This document shows positions 1-8,277 of a stretch of 64,000 nucleotides of DNA, one piece after another (the first letter of the stretch is position 1; every line of letters begins with the position of its first letter). The notes beneath the pieces were generated by a model. That model was not told the origin of the DNA. It saw only the letters and a list, made by a program, of their open reading frames with translations, and made no database searches. The DNA is taken from positions 186,001 through 250,000 of the forward strand of contig NZ_CP095492.1 in the NCBI RefSeq assembly GCF_023028105.1. Reading direction: 5' to 3'. The DNA is from Halosolutus gelatinilyticus. GTDB lineage: Archaea; Halobacteriota; Halobacteria; Halobacteriales; Natrialbaceae. The position numbers and the translations under genes were made by a program.

Positions 1-90
1 GCTCGAACAGGACTGACGTTTGTCGTTCGGACGGCGCTCGCACGAGTGGGAGAGCCACTCGATACGCTGCGACCTGTCGAACGCCGGTAG
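1..90 (+). CDS. Possible C-terminal tail of a gene entering the window
   Basis: Reading frame 1 is open from the first base to a TAG at 88-90 and would encode about 29 residues rich in Arg and hydrophobics. It has no recognisable motif. It could be the end of a gene lying to the left, or chance in GC-rich DNA. I cannot assign a function. Confidence 0.2.
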   Translation, partial: ARTGLTFVVRTALARVGEPLDTLRPVERR

Positions 91-479
91 CGTCTCCGTC
101 GGCGGGGTCGGGCCGAGGCACGCCTGTCGACGACCGGAGCGGGGCACCGATCGTTTTCGAGACGACCTGGCCGCTGAGACGGTTTGATCGCCGGGGGAAG
201 CCAGTTACCGCCGTGACTCGAACTGTTATTGGTCGTATTAGGACGATAGTTGCACGATAGTTCACTGGTGAGGGTCAGGTGCCATCGGGGACACCGATAT
301 ATAGCAGGCGGGATAGTTCGAAACGTGAGACGAACGATCACTGGCGAAGCAAACCGGAAGGATCGTCGCTACCCGGCTGACGTCACCGACGAATCGCTCC
401 CACATTGGCGTCCGACGCGGTCGACCACGGGAGTGGTCGCGGACGCATCGGGAGAGCGATGTAGGGGGTGAAATTGTAG
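91..479 (+). promoter_or_regulatory. Upstream region with TATA-like box and Shine-Dalgarno for the hydrolase gene
   Basis: There is no convincing gene in this stretch. A TATA-like element GATATATAG lies at 296-304. A purine-rich Shine-Dalgarno-like run GGGGGTGA lies at 464-471 and is followed, after an 8-base spacer, by an ATG at 480. The Shine-Dalgarno placement argues that the biological start of the next gene is at 480 and not at the in-frame ATG at 551. A short open frame at 250-471 looks like chance. Confidence 0.4.
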
Positions 480-550
480 ATGCAGCCCCACGAAGCGACG
501 CTCTACGCAGGATCGGTGACCGAAGATATCACCCCGACGGTCCCGTCGAG
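480..550 (+). other. Displaced N-terminus of the hydrolase (frameshift)
   Basis: From the ATG at 480, with a well placed Shine-Dalgarno, the frame reads residues ending ...TEDITPTVP. It then hits TGA at 552-554. The family normally starts with a short strand plus D-I-T-P and then a G-Y-G segment. Here D-I-T-P-T-V-P is in one frame, and V-E-M-S-G-Y-G continues in the next. Adding one G within 543-546 (CCG TCG to CCG GTC) would join them seamlessly. This is a single-base loss or an assembly error. Confidence 0.6.
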
Positions 551-1828
551 ATGAGTGGGTACGGCAACAGGACCGGCCTCTCTACCGGCGTCCACGATCC
601 TCTCAAGGCGACCGCGCTCGTGCTGGATGACGGTGCAGTCGCCGTCGGGATCGTGTCCGTCGACCTGTTGAACGTCTCTCGGGAGCTCACGCGCAGCGTC
701 CGCCGGTCGCTGGAGGAGCGGGGCGTCCGCCTCGATCAACTTGTGCTCGCGGCGACGCACACCCACGCCGGCCCCCACGTACCCGCCAGAGCGCTCGACG
801 TCAGCCCCGTGCTCAGCGCCGACACCGACGTCAGCGATACCGTCGATCGAATCGAGCGGAGACTTGTCGACGCGCTCGCCAGCGCCGCCGAACGGGTCGA
901 ACCGGCCGGCCTCCGGATTGGTCACGCCCGCGAGACGGACGCGCCGCGAAACCGCCGCGCCGCCGGCGGCATCGGCGGCAACGTCCGGATGCCCGCCGGT
1001 CCGGTCGATCCGGAAGTGACCGCGCTACTGATCGAGACGGCTAGCGGAGAGCGGACCGTCGTGTACAACTTCGCGTGCCATCCGGTGTGTACGACCGGCG
1101 ATGAGACGCTCCTGTCGGCGGACTGGCCGGGATACGCCCGGCGACGGATCGAACGCGAGCACGCCGACGCGACGGTCCTCTTCCTGAACGGCGCCGCGGG
1201 CGAAATCAATCCGAGTGGAATGGACCCCGAACGATCCGGCGACGCCGTCTATGAGTACATGGAGCGGATCGGAACGACCGTCGGGGAGGCCGTCCTCCGC
1301 GCGATCGACGACGCGGAGTCGTCGGACGATGCGATCCGGCGGGCGCCGATCTGGGTCGACGAGGCGCGCGTTGGGCTGCCGGTCAAGTCCACACCCCCCG
1401 TCGAGGAGATACGGAAACACGTCGCGTCGCTGGACGAGCAGCTCGAGCAACTCGAGCGCGCTGGCGACGAGGTCGGCCGCGAGAAGGTCTTCCGGGACCG
1501 GCAGTACGCTCGCACGTTGCTCGCGATCGCCGAGTGGGACGCGACATCGCTACCGACCCACATCCCGTACGTGGAGGTTGGCGATCTCGGCGTGCTCGGT
1601 ATCCCGGGGGAAGCACTCGTTCGACACGGCCTTGACCTCAAGGCCGAGGCGCGTGTTTCGACGCTCATCCCGGCCGGATACGCGAACGACTACGTCGGCT
1701 ACGTGCCGACGCTGGCGGACCTCGAGTCGATCGGGTACGAAGTCCGGACGGCGAAGATCGCTCCCGAAGCGATTGTCGAGTTCCGCAGGGCGACGCGACG
1801 ACTCGTCGGTGCCGACGACGCCCTCTAA
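551..1828 (+). CDS. Neutral/alkaline ceramidase-like amidohydrolase (5' frameshift)
   Basis: The 425-residue frame resembles the N-terminal catalytic domain of neutral/alkaline non-lysosomal ceramidases and the stand-alone bacterial and archaeal hydrolases of that family. Visible hallmarks are a G-Y-G-N-R-T-G start, G-V-H-D-P-L, a T-H-T-H-A-G-P metal-binding stretch near residue 72, N-F-A-C-H-P near residue 172 and F-L-N-G-A-A-G-E-I-N-P near residue 209. These match the zinc-site and oxyanion-loop regions of the family. It has no signal peptide, so it probably acts in the cytoplasm on an amide bond of an imported compound. The ceramidase substrate should not be assumed. The true start is probably at 480, out of frame by one base, so as read the protein lacks its first strand and may be inactive. 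It heads a cluster with a peptide-type ABC importer, a hydroxyacid dehydrogenase and a PLP enzyme. Confidence 0.75.
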   Translation: MSGYGNRTGLSTGVHDPLKATALVLDDGAVAVGIVSVDLLNVSRELTRSVRRSLEERGVRLDQLVLAATHTHAGPHVPARALDVSPVLSADTDVSDTVDRIERRLVDALASAAERVEPAGLRIGHARETDAPRNRRAAGGIGGNVRMPAGPVDPEVTALLIETASGERTVVYNFACHPVCTTGDETLLSADWPGYARRRIEREHADATVLFLNGAAGEINPSGMDPERSGDAVYEYMERIGTTVGEAVLRAIDDAESSDDAIRRAPIWVDEARVGLPVKSTPPVEEIRKHVASLDEQLEQLERAGDEVGREKVFRDRQYARTLLAIAEWDATSLPTHIPYVEVGDLGVLGIPGEALVRHGLDLKAEARVSTLIPAGYANDYVGYVPTLADLESIGYEVRTAKIAPEAIVEFRRATRRLVGADDAL

Positions 1829-1877
1829 TTCAGCGATCCGCCGTCTTCGGTCGTCAGTGAGAACGAGAGAGCGGCGG

Positions 1878-2513
1878 TTACAGCAGGTACGGCGAGGCGA
1901 CCCAGAGGAGGCACAGCGCCGTCGGGATGGCCGCGACGTAGTACGACTCGCGGCGGGTGACGTCGCTGATGTGCTCGACGACGGTCGCCCAGATGTGCCC
2001 GCTGTACAGCACGAACGGGACTGCCAGCAGGACGCCGATCGCGAGCGCCGGATCGGTCGTCGCGCCATCCATGTAGGTCTGGTAGACCTCGTAGGAGCGC
2101 TGGAATCCTGAGAACGACAATTCTGCGGGCGGCGTCGCGTCACGAAGCGCGTAGAGCAGTCCCGCGTTCCGCACAAGTCCGGCGCCGATCAACGGGGCCA
2201 TCCCCCAGCCCGTAAGACGGAAGAGTAGACCCGGCGGGAAGTACCCCTCGAAGAGTCGAGCGACGACGTAGATCGCGACCGTGACGGCGCCCCAGATGAG
2301 GAACGGCACTGCCAGGTCGGTAACTGTGAGTACCCAGATAGGGGCCGAGACGCGCTCGTAAGCCTCGTCGAGCAAGAACACGTTGCCGAGGTGTTGCAGG
2401 GCGAACGCCAGCCCGACGCAGAGCACGATCAGGCTCTGGGTCCGGATGCCGGGGTACTTCGACTGTCGCTCGACGAACGCTTGCGGGTTGGTAACCAGTC
2501 GTGAATCCATCAC
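1878..2513 (-). CDS. Yip1-family integral membrane protein
   Basis: This 211-residue protein has about five hydrophobic segments (roughly residues 25-45, 60-85, 95-120, 150-170 and 190-210) and the overall layout of archaeal YIP1-domain proteins. No catalytic motif is visible and the function is unknown. It lies convergent to the hydrolase gene, with only about 50 bases between the stop codons, and shares its upstream region with the divergent small membrane protein at 2618. The start is ambiguous between two adjacent Met codons at 2513 and 2510. Confidence 0.6.
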   Translation of the reverse strand: MMDSRLVTNPQAFVERQSKYPGIRTQSLIVLCVGLAFALQHLGNVFLLDEAYERVSAPIWVLTVTDLAVPFLIWGAVTVAIYVVARLFEGYFPPGLLFRLTGWGMAPLIGAGLVRNAGLLYALRDATPPAELSFSGFQRSYEVYQTYMDGATTDPALAIGVLLAVPFVLYSGHIWATVVEHISDVTRRESYYVAAIPTALCLLWVASPYLL

Positions 2514-2617
2514 CGGAAACTGCCGTATCCAACGTAGTATACATTACGGTCGCAGGAACCGCCGGAACTGCCGCTCCGGTGAAAACAGTTATCGTGGTCG
2601 ACCGTCAGCAGTCAGGT

Positions 2618-2863
2618 ATGGCAACACAGAGCGTCGCCGACGAACTGACGCTGGGAGAGCGCGCGATTGACACCGCCAGGGAGTACGCGATCGTCGTCTA
2701 TCCGCTGGCGTTCGGGGTCGCGCTGCTGGTCCTGGGCATGATCTTCCAGGCTACGGGAAAGTACGTCGAGGCGGGCGTCGCGGGCGCGATCAGCCTGATC
2801 GTCTGCCTGATCACGGTCGTCGTGTACGTGATTTTCTGGCTCCTTGGTCGGTACGGACACTGA
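2618..2863 (+). CDS. Small two-helix membrane protein
   Basis: The 81-residue product starts at the ATG at 2618 (M-A-T-Q-S-V). A longer frame beginning at 2501 would add 39 residues with no protein-like character and would overlap the divergent gene. After a short amphipathic N-terminus there are two hydrophobic helices, at about residues 23-43 and 52-75. It has no homology I can name. Its position between the hydrolase and ABC genes may be fortuitous. Confidence 0.55.
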   Translation: MATQSVADELTLGERAIDTAREYAIVVYPLAFGVALLVLGMIFQATGKYVEAGVAGAISLIVCLITVVVYVIFWLLGRYGH

Positions 2864-2956
2864 TCCGCGCTCCCGGAAATCGTCGTGATGGTCGCTGCAG
2901 CCGTTACGTCCGAGTACGACGTAGTCCATCACGGTAGTCCATCAACTAACCGAAAC

Positions 2957-2989
2957 TGTTAAGTATCGTCTCTCATACCAGTATATCCC
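2957..2989 (+). promoter_or_regulatory. TATA-type promoter of ABC binding-protein gene
   Basis: CGAAAC followed by GTTAAGTAT at about 2951-2966 fits a haloarchaeal BRE plus TATA box. It is centred about 27 bases before the ATG at 2990, so the transcript would be essentially leaderless. Confidence 0.5.
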
Positions 2990-4888
2990 ATGGGAGAGCA
3001 TCACAATCCGGGAGATAGTATTCCTTCAGTTCGAGGTCCGCGAATCAGTCGGCGGCAAATGATCGGTGCAACCGGCGCAGGCGCCGCCGGGATGCTGGCG
3101 GGTTGCTTCGGGAGTAGCAGCGGCGGCGACTCCAGCGAGTTCGTCTCCGCGATCCTCGGGACGCAAGAGGACCTGCAGTTCAATCCGCACAACCTCACGC
3201 TCACTCCCGACTGGTCTTCGAATTACGCGGTATACGTGACCGGGGCGATCGACGTTCGAACGCACGGAGAGTACCTTCCGGTTGGCGTAACCGACTGGAC
3301 GATCGAGAACCAGCAACTGCGGGCCACGATGCAGGACTCCCTGACCTGGCACAACGGGGATCCGGTCACCGCAGAGGACTACGCTCGGAGCTTCAAGCTG
3401 GCGGTGCTCGCGAACGAACCGATCTCGCAGTACATCGACGACGCCCGGGAAGACGTATACGCCGAGGACGATACGACTCTCGTCATCGACATGGACGACA
3501 CGTACAACCCGGCGGGCCTCCTGAGCAATTCGCTTGTCGGGGTTCTGATCTTCGCCCACGAAGAGCTCTACGGCGGCATCATCGATCAGTACGAAGACGC
3601 CGGCTCGGAGGACCAGATCAGTAACGTCCAAACTGAGCTCGTCGAGATGAACGTCCGCGGCGAGGACCTGGAACCGTACGCGTGCGGCCCCTTCGAACTC
3701 GACGAGATCGATACGCAGGGAGCGCGGTTCACCGTCTACGAGGATTACCCCTGGTCCGATATCCAGCAAAATCTGGAGGAAAACTATGACGTCGATCTCT
3801 CGGATTATCCCGACGAACTGGACTACGAGAGCCAGTTTAGCCGCTTCTTCTCGGAACGGCCGAGCCTGGATCAGGCGGCTATCAACGGGGAAATCGACGG
3901 TACCGACGGCATCGAGATCGACGACCAGAACGAACTCGAGAACGCATACCCCGACGATGCCGACTACATTCCGATCATCTCCGGGTGGACCGACGCATTC
4001 GTCTTCAACTGGCGGAACGGCGAACACGCCGACATGTGGCGCGACGCCCGCGTGCGGAAGGCGTTCGCCCACATCATCGACTTCGAGGGGGTCACCCGAC
4101 AGTATCACGGGAGCTGGGGTGAGATCGACAACAACTTCGACGGGATGTCCCCGCCCATGACGTCGTCGGTCAGCGACGGCTTCCACGACAGCCTGACGAC
4201 CTACGAGCAGGATCACGACCGGGCCGCCGAACTACTCCGGGAGGCCGGCCTGACGAAGGAAGGCGGCCAGTGGTACAAGCCCAACGGCGAACAGTTCGTC
4301 GCCCCCTGGAAAGCGCCGTCGAACGTCCAGTACCAGCAGGACGGGATGGAGTACGCCGCGTCAAACCTCTCGGAGTTCGGCATCGAATCCAACGTCGAAA
4401 CCGTCGAAGGGACGACGTACTTCGGCGAGACCATCCCGCAACTCGACTACGAACTCGCCCGCGGGTACATCGGCTTCTCCAACGTCGTCACGGGCTGGCG
4501 GCTCACCTGGCTCCGCTACGACGCGGAGAACCAGAGCGAGGAGCCGTTCTCGTACTATCTGCAAGAGCCCTATGGCGAACCCGGTCTCGAAGTGCCGCCA
4601 ATCGGCGAGCCCGACAGCAGCGACACGATCGAGGTCGACCCCGTGGCGCTGTTCGAAGAGCTACAGCACACGACCGACGAGGCGCGCGTGACCGAGATCT
4701 CCGAGACGCTCTCCTGGGCGTACAACCAGACGGTGCCCAAGCTCCCCGCCGGCGCGGGGGCTTACCCCTGGTACATGAACAGCTCGTGGAGCTATCCGGA
4801 TCAGCTCGGCGAGGATCGCCTCTCGGGTCTCATGCCGTTCACGTACTCGCTCCCGCAGATCGGCGCTATCTCCGCCCCCGACGAGTAA
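2990..4888 (+). CDS. Dipeptide/oligopeptide ABC transporter substrate-binding lipoprotein
   Basis: This 632-residue family-5 extracellular solute-binding protein is the capture component of a Dpp/Opp-type importer. The N-terminus carries a Tat signal (S-R-R-Q-M-I-G, residues 20-26), a short hydrophobic stretch and a lipobox ending A-G-C near residue 39, so it should be folded before export and lipid-anchored outside. A Gly/Ser/Asp-rich linker follows. The mature part has the class C fold pattern, including a W-H-N-G-D-P-V-T-A-E-D-Y motif near residue 121 that is typical of the family. It is followed by cognate permease and ATPase genes in the same direction. A second promoter appears to precede the permeases. 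The substrate cannot be told from sequence; 'peptide' is the family default. Confidence 0.9.
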   Translation: MGEHHNPGDSIPSVRGPRISRRQMIGATGAGAAGMLAGCFGSSSGGDSSEFVSAILGTQEDLQFNPHNLTLTPDWSSNYAVYVTGAIDVRTHGEYLPVGVTDWTIENQQLRATMQDSLTWHNGDPVTAEDYARSFKLAVLANEPISQYIDDAREDVYAEDDTTLVIDMDDTYNPAGLLSNSLVGVLIFAHEELYGGIIDQYEDAGSEDQISNVQTELVEMNVRGEDLEPYACGPFELDEIDTQGARFTVYEDYPWSDIQQNLEENYDVDLSDYPDELDYESQFSRFFSERPSLDQAAINGEIDGTDGIEIDDQNELENAYPDDADYIPIISGWTDAFVFNWRNGEHADMWRDARVRKAFAHIIDFEGVTRQYHGSWGEIDNNFDGMSPPMTSSVSDGFHDSLTTYEQDHDRAAELLREAGLTKEGGQWYKPNGEQFVAPWKAPSNVQYQQDGMEYAASNLSEFGIESNVETVEGTTYFGETIPQLDYELARGYIGFSNVVTGWRLTWLRYDAENQSEEPFSYYLQEPYGEPGLEVPPIGEPDSSDTIEVDPVALFEELQHTTDEARVTEISETLSWAYNQTVPKLPAGAGAYPWYMNSSWSYPDQLGEDRLSGLMPFTYSLPQIGAISAPDE

Positions 4889-4972
4889 CGAGGCCACCAG
4901 TTCGTCTCGTCGGCGTGAGAGGGGTATATTTCCCGTCCGTACTGCCGTACGGTACCACAACACATATAGGAA

Positions 4973-5109
4973 TACGCGATCCTACAGAAACTATCCCACA
5001 CCATGGATTTCAATAGCATGTCCGGCGATCACGATCGGCGTTTGCCGATCGAAGGGCGTCCGGAACGGTGTATCGACCAGAACGCGCGATCGGAGCTCAC
5101 CTAGTGGAC
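4973..5109 (+). promoter_or_regulatory. Internal promoter and 33-codon leader ORF before the permease genes
   Basis: A TATA-like CATATAGG lies at 4973-4980. About 25 bases downstream, an ATG at 5003 opens a 33-codon frame ending in TAG at 5102-5104. The TAG overlaps a GTG (5104-5106) in frame with the permease, and an ATG follows at 5110. The layout suggests a leaderless upstream ORF translationally coupled to the permease gene. The peptide itself has no recognisable features, so this may be coincidence. Confidence 0.35.
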
Positions 5110-6117
5110 ATGGTATCGACACGCTACTTCGTCAAGCGAACCGGGATGGCGTTCCTGACGTTCTACGCCGTGATATCGTTTACGTTCGCGATGATTCGAC
5201 TGATGCCCGGTAGTCCGGTCGATCGTCTCCGAGCGCAGCTCGCAAGTGCCGGTCAGGATCCGAGTGCAGTTGCGCGTCAGGTAGAGCTCTACGCGTCGAT
5301 AAACCCCGAACAGCCGCTCTGGCAGCAGTACGTGGACTATATAACGAGCGTCGCGACCGGCGATCTCGGCACGTCGACGTGGTACAACGAGCCGGTCGCG
5401 CAGATTCTCGGCAACGCTATGCCCTGGACGATCTTCATCTCGATCGTCTCGATCATACTGATCTACCTGATCGGGATCACCACAGGAGCGTTCATGGCGT
5501 ACGCGGAGGGGAGCCGGTTCGACGTGTCCTGGTCGGGAACGTCGATTCTCCTGACCTCCGTGCCGTTCTACGTCGTCGCCGTCGTCCTCCTGTGGCTCCT
5601 GGGATACAACCTGAGCCTGTTCCCGACGAGCGGACACTACGGCTCCGGCATCGAGGAAGGATTCAACCCTCAGTTCATCTGGAGCGTCATCGGCCACGGG
5701 GCGCTTCCGATCGCCTCGCTGGTCATCGCCGGGTTCGGCATAGTCGCGCTCCAGATGCGTGGAAACGCCATCCAGGTGCTCGGTGAGGATTATCTCCGCG
5801 TCGCCCAGCTCCGCGCGCTGCCACAGCGGCGGATCGCGCTCCGGTACGTCGCTAGAAACGCGTTCCTCCCGATGTACACGTCGTTGATGATCTCGCTCGG
5901 CACGCTGTTCGGGAGTTCGATCATCCTCGAGTACATCTTCCAGTACCCCGGCGTCGGGTACTTCATGTACCAGAGTATCAGTGCCCGGGACTACCCGTTG
6001 ATGATGGGGACGTTCCTGTTCATCACGGCCGGCGTGATCGTCGGAGTGTACATAGCGGACCTCACGTACGGGTTCATCGACCCGCGAGCAGGAGGTGGTG
6101 ACCGTGAAGCGTTCTGA
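5110..6117 (+). CDS. ABC transporter permease, DppB type
   Basis: Inner permease subunit with six predicted membrane helices, starting with a basic N-terminus and a long first helix (residues 10-32). A conserved extracytoplasmic segment contains R-L-M-P-G-S-P near residue 31, typical of DppB/OppB, and the C-terminal half has the EAA-loop region around G-E-D-Y-L-R-V-A. The start at 5110 (M-V-S-T-R-Y-F-V) is preferred. A GTG at 5104 would overlap the stop of the leader ORF, and an upstream GTG at 5068 would add an unlikely tail. It overlaps the following DppC-type gene by about 14 bases and should form the channel with it. Confidence 0.88.
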   Translation: MVSTRYFVKRTGMAFLTFYAVISFTFAMIRLMPGSPVDRLRAQLASAGQDPSAVARQVELYASINPEQPLWQQYVDYITSVATGDLGTSTWYNEPVAQILGNAMPWTIFISIVSIILIYLIGITTGAFMAYAEGSRFDVSWSGTSILLTSVPFYVVAVVLLWLLGYNLSLFPTSGHYGSGIEEGFNPQFIWSVIGHGALPIASLVIAGFGIVALQMRGNAIQVLGEDYLRVAQLRALPQRRIALRYVARNAFLPMYTSLMISLGTLFGSSIILEYIFQYPGVGYFMYQSISARDYPLMMGTFLFITAGVIVGVYIADLTYGFIDPRAGGGDREAF

Positions 6118-7195
6118 AAAAGACACGTCGACCGACGGTGGAAGCGTTGCCCCGCAGCAGTCGCTGTTCGAGACGACCGCGGACGTCGAGCGGTCCCGGG
6201 CAGAACGGTACCGGGCGCTGATCGACGAGTACGTCTTCGCCCCGGGGCGGATCATCTGGAAAGACTGGCGCGCGCGGATCGGGATCACCATCACGACGCT
6301 GTTCGTGCTGATTGGAACCGTCGGCGTGGAGCTCGTCGATAGACCGTACGCAGGCGCCGGGCCGGAACTCGTCGGCCCGTTCGACTCGGCTTACATGACC
6401 GTGATCTTCGGAATCCCGTTCTGGGAGTATCCCCTGGGCACCGACTCCTTGGGGCGCGGCGTCTTCGCCCAGATCGTCCACGCGACGCCAGCGATGCTCG
6501 AGATGATGTTCGCGGGAGCGATCTTCTCGATCGTCCTCTCGGTGGTCTGGGGACTGCTCTCGGGATACAAGGGCGGATCGGTAGACCAGGTCATGATGGC
6601 GATCGCGGACATCGTCATGACGCTCCCCGCGCTCCCGCTGGTCGTCGTCCTCGCGGCGATCCTCCAGCCGACGGAGCCCTGGGTGATTGGCATCATCCTC
6701 GTGGTCAACCGCTGGGCGAGCTTCGCGCGGTCGCTTCGCTCCGAGGTGCTGAAACTGCGCCACGAGCCCTACGTCGAGGCGTCGCGCACGATCGGGATCT
6801 CGACGCCCGCGATCATCACGAAGGACGTCCTCCCGAACGTCATGCCGCTCATCGTCGTGAACTTCGTTTCGACTGCGCGAAACGTGATCATGGCCTCGGT
6901 CGGGCTGTACTTCCTGGGGCTCCTGCCGAACACCGGGTTCAACTGGGGCGTCATGATGGACAACGCGTACGGCCAGGGAGCGATCTACACGAAGTCGTTG
7001 TTCCACTGGTTCTACCCGCCGATGATCACGATCATCTTCCTGTCACTGGGGCTGTTGCTCCTCGGACAGGGACTCGATCGGATCTTCAACCCCCGGATCC
7101 GGGCCCGCCACGCGGAACACACGCGCAGCGACGACGAGTCCGACGCCAAACAGGACGAAGACGTTACGGTGCCTGACGTACAGGGAGGGATATAA
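6104..7195 (+). CDS. ABC transporter permease, DppC type
   Basis: Second permease subunit, about 363 residues. An unusually long cytoplasmic N-terminus (about 60 residues) precedes the first helix. The DppC hallmarks are present: an L-G-T-D-S-L-G-R-G-V motif near residue 110 and an EAA-like loop with E-A-S-R-T-I-G-I near residue 222. GTG codons at 6095, 6098 and 6104 are all possible. GGAGGTG at 6091-6097 is a Shine-Dalgarno correctly spaced only for 6104, so that start is used. It overlaps the end of the DppB gene, which implies coupled translation. Confidence 0.88.
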   Translation: MKRSEKDTSTDGGSVAPQQSLFETTADVERSRAERYRALIDEYVFAPGRIIWKDWRARIGITITTLFVLIGTVGVELVDRPYAGAGPELVGPFDSAYMTVIFGIPFWEYPLGTDSLGRGVFAQIVHATPAMLEMMFAGAIFSIVLSVVWGLLSGYKGGSVDQVMMAIADIVMTLPALPLVVVLAAILQPTEPWVIGIILVVNRWASFARSLRSEVLKLRHEPYVEASRTIGISTPAIITKDVLPNVMPLIVVNFVSTARNVIMASVGLYFLGLLPNTGFNWGVMMDNAYGQGAIYTKSLFHWFYPPMITIIFLSLGLLLLGQGLDRIFNPRIRARHAEHTRSDDESDAKQDEDVTVPDVQGGI

Positions 7196-7197
7196 TC

Positions 7198-8277
7198 ATG
7201 ACTGTGAGCGAATCGACCGACGCGATCCGAAACGAGGCCATCGAGACCGACGACCCGATCCTCAAAGTGCGGAACGCGAGCGTGACCTTCGACATGGACA
7301 GGGGCGTCTCGCGAGTCCTCGACGACGCGAATCTCGACATCCAGCGCGGCGAGATCATCGGCATCGTCGGCGAGTCCGGCTCCGGCAAGTCGATGTTCGC
7401 CTCGGCGCTACTCGACGCGGTCGTCGATCCCGGCGTGCTCGGCGGATCGATCGAGTACAAGCCGACCACTGACGAGTCGATCGACGTTCTCGAGGTCAGC
7501 ACCCGGGAACTCAAGCAGATCCGATGGTCGGAGATCTCGATGGTGTTCCAGGGAGCGATGAGTTCGTTCAACCCCTCCATGACGGTCCGCGGCCACTTCG
7601 AGGAGACGCTCGACGCCCACAACGCCGCGCACGAGGCGGGGATGGACCGGGCCTACGAACTGCTCACGGACCTGTACCTCGAACCCGAGCGCGTGATGGA
7701 CTCGTACCCTCACGAACTCTCCGGCGGGATGCGCCAGCGCGCACTGATCGCGCTGAGCATGGTACTTAAACCCAAAGTGCTCGTGATGGACGAGCCGACG
7801 GCCGCGCTCGACCTGCTGATGCAGCGGTCGATCCTCCAGTTGCTCACCAACCTCAAGGAGAAGTACGACATCACGATGGTGTTCATCACCCACGACCTGC
7901 CGCTGGTCGCGGAACTCGCCGACCGGATCGCGGTGATGTACGCCTTCGAGTTCATCGAGGTGGCGCCGACGGAGGAGATACTCAGCGACGCCTCCCACCC
8001 CTACACGCGCGCGCTGCTCAACGCGACGCCGAACATGAGCACGCCGCTTTCGGAGATGCGGCCCGTCGAGGGATCGGCGCCGGATCCAGTCAATGTGCCC
8101 CACGGCTGTTCGTACCACCCGCGGTGCGACCTGGCGACCGAAGAGTGCCGAGAGTACGATCCCGGGTACCACGACGTCGGGGACGGCCACCACGCGAAGT
8201 GCTTCCACTGGGAGCAGGCGAGAGAGGAGATTCCGTTCACGATGCCCGAGACCAACACTGGAGGTGACGACGAATGA
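7198..8277 (+). CDS. ABC transporter ATP-binding protein, DppD type
   Basis: This 359-residue ATPase has Walker A G-E-S-G-S-G-K-S near residue 59, signature L-S-G-G-M-R-Q-R near residue 174, Walker B V-L-V-M-D-E-P-T near residue 192 and a switch His in I-T-H-D. The C-terminal oligopeptide-transporter extension has the Cys-rich pattern C-x-Y-H-P-R-C, C and C that is found in DppD/DppF and is proposed in some members to hold an iron-sulfur cluster. It starts 2 bases after the DppC stop and overlaps the next ATPase by 4 bases (ATGA). The two ATPases should form the heterodimer that powers the importer. Confidence 0.92.
   Translation: MTVSESTDAIRNEAIETDDPILKVRNASVTFDMDRGVSRVLDDANLDIQRGEIIGIVGESGSGKSMFASALLDAVVDPGVLGGSIEYKPTTDESIDVLEVSTRELKQIRWSEISMVFQGAMSSFNPSMTVRGHFEETLDAHNAAHEAGMDRAYELLTDLYLEPERVMDSYPHELSGGMRQRALIALSMVLKPKVLVMDEPTAALDLLMQRSILQLLTNLKEKYDITMVFITHDLPLVAELADRIAVMYAFEFIEVAPTEEILSDASHPYTRALLNATPNMSTPLSEMRPVEGSAPDPVNVPHGCSYHPRCDLATEECREYDPGYHDVGDGHHAKCFHWEQAREEIPFTMPETNTGGDDE

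Noticed and set aside
3026-4216. Long minus-strand open frame (396 codons) opposite the first binding-protein gene
   Set aside because: It lies wholly antisense to a clear lipoprotein gene, has Val/Asp/Arg-biased composition from GC-rich codons and no domain.
5101-7006. Long minus-strand frames opposite the permease genes
   Set aside because: Antisense shadows of membrane-protein genes, with Arg/Asp/His-rich composition.
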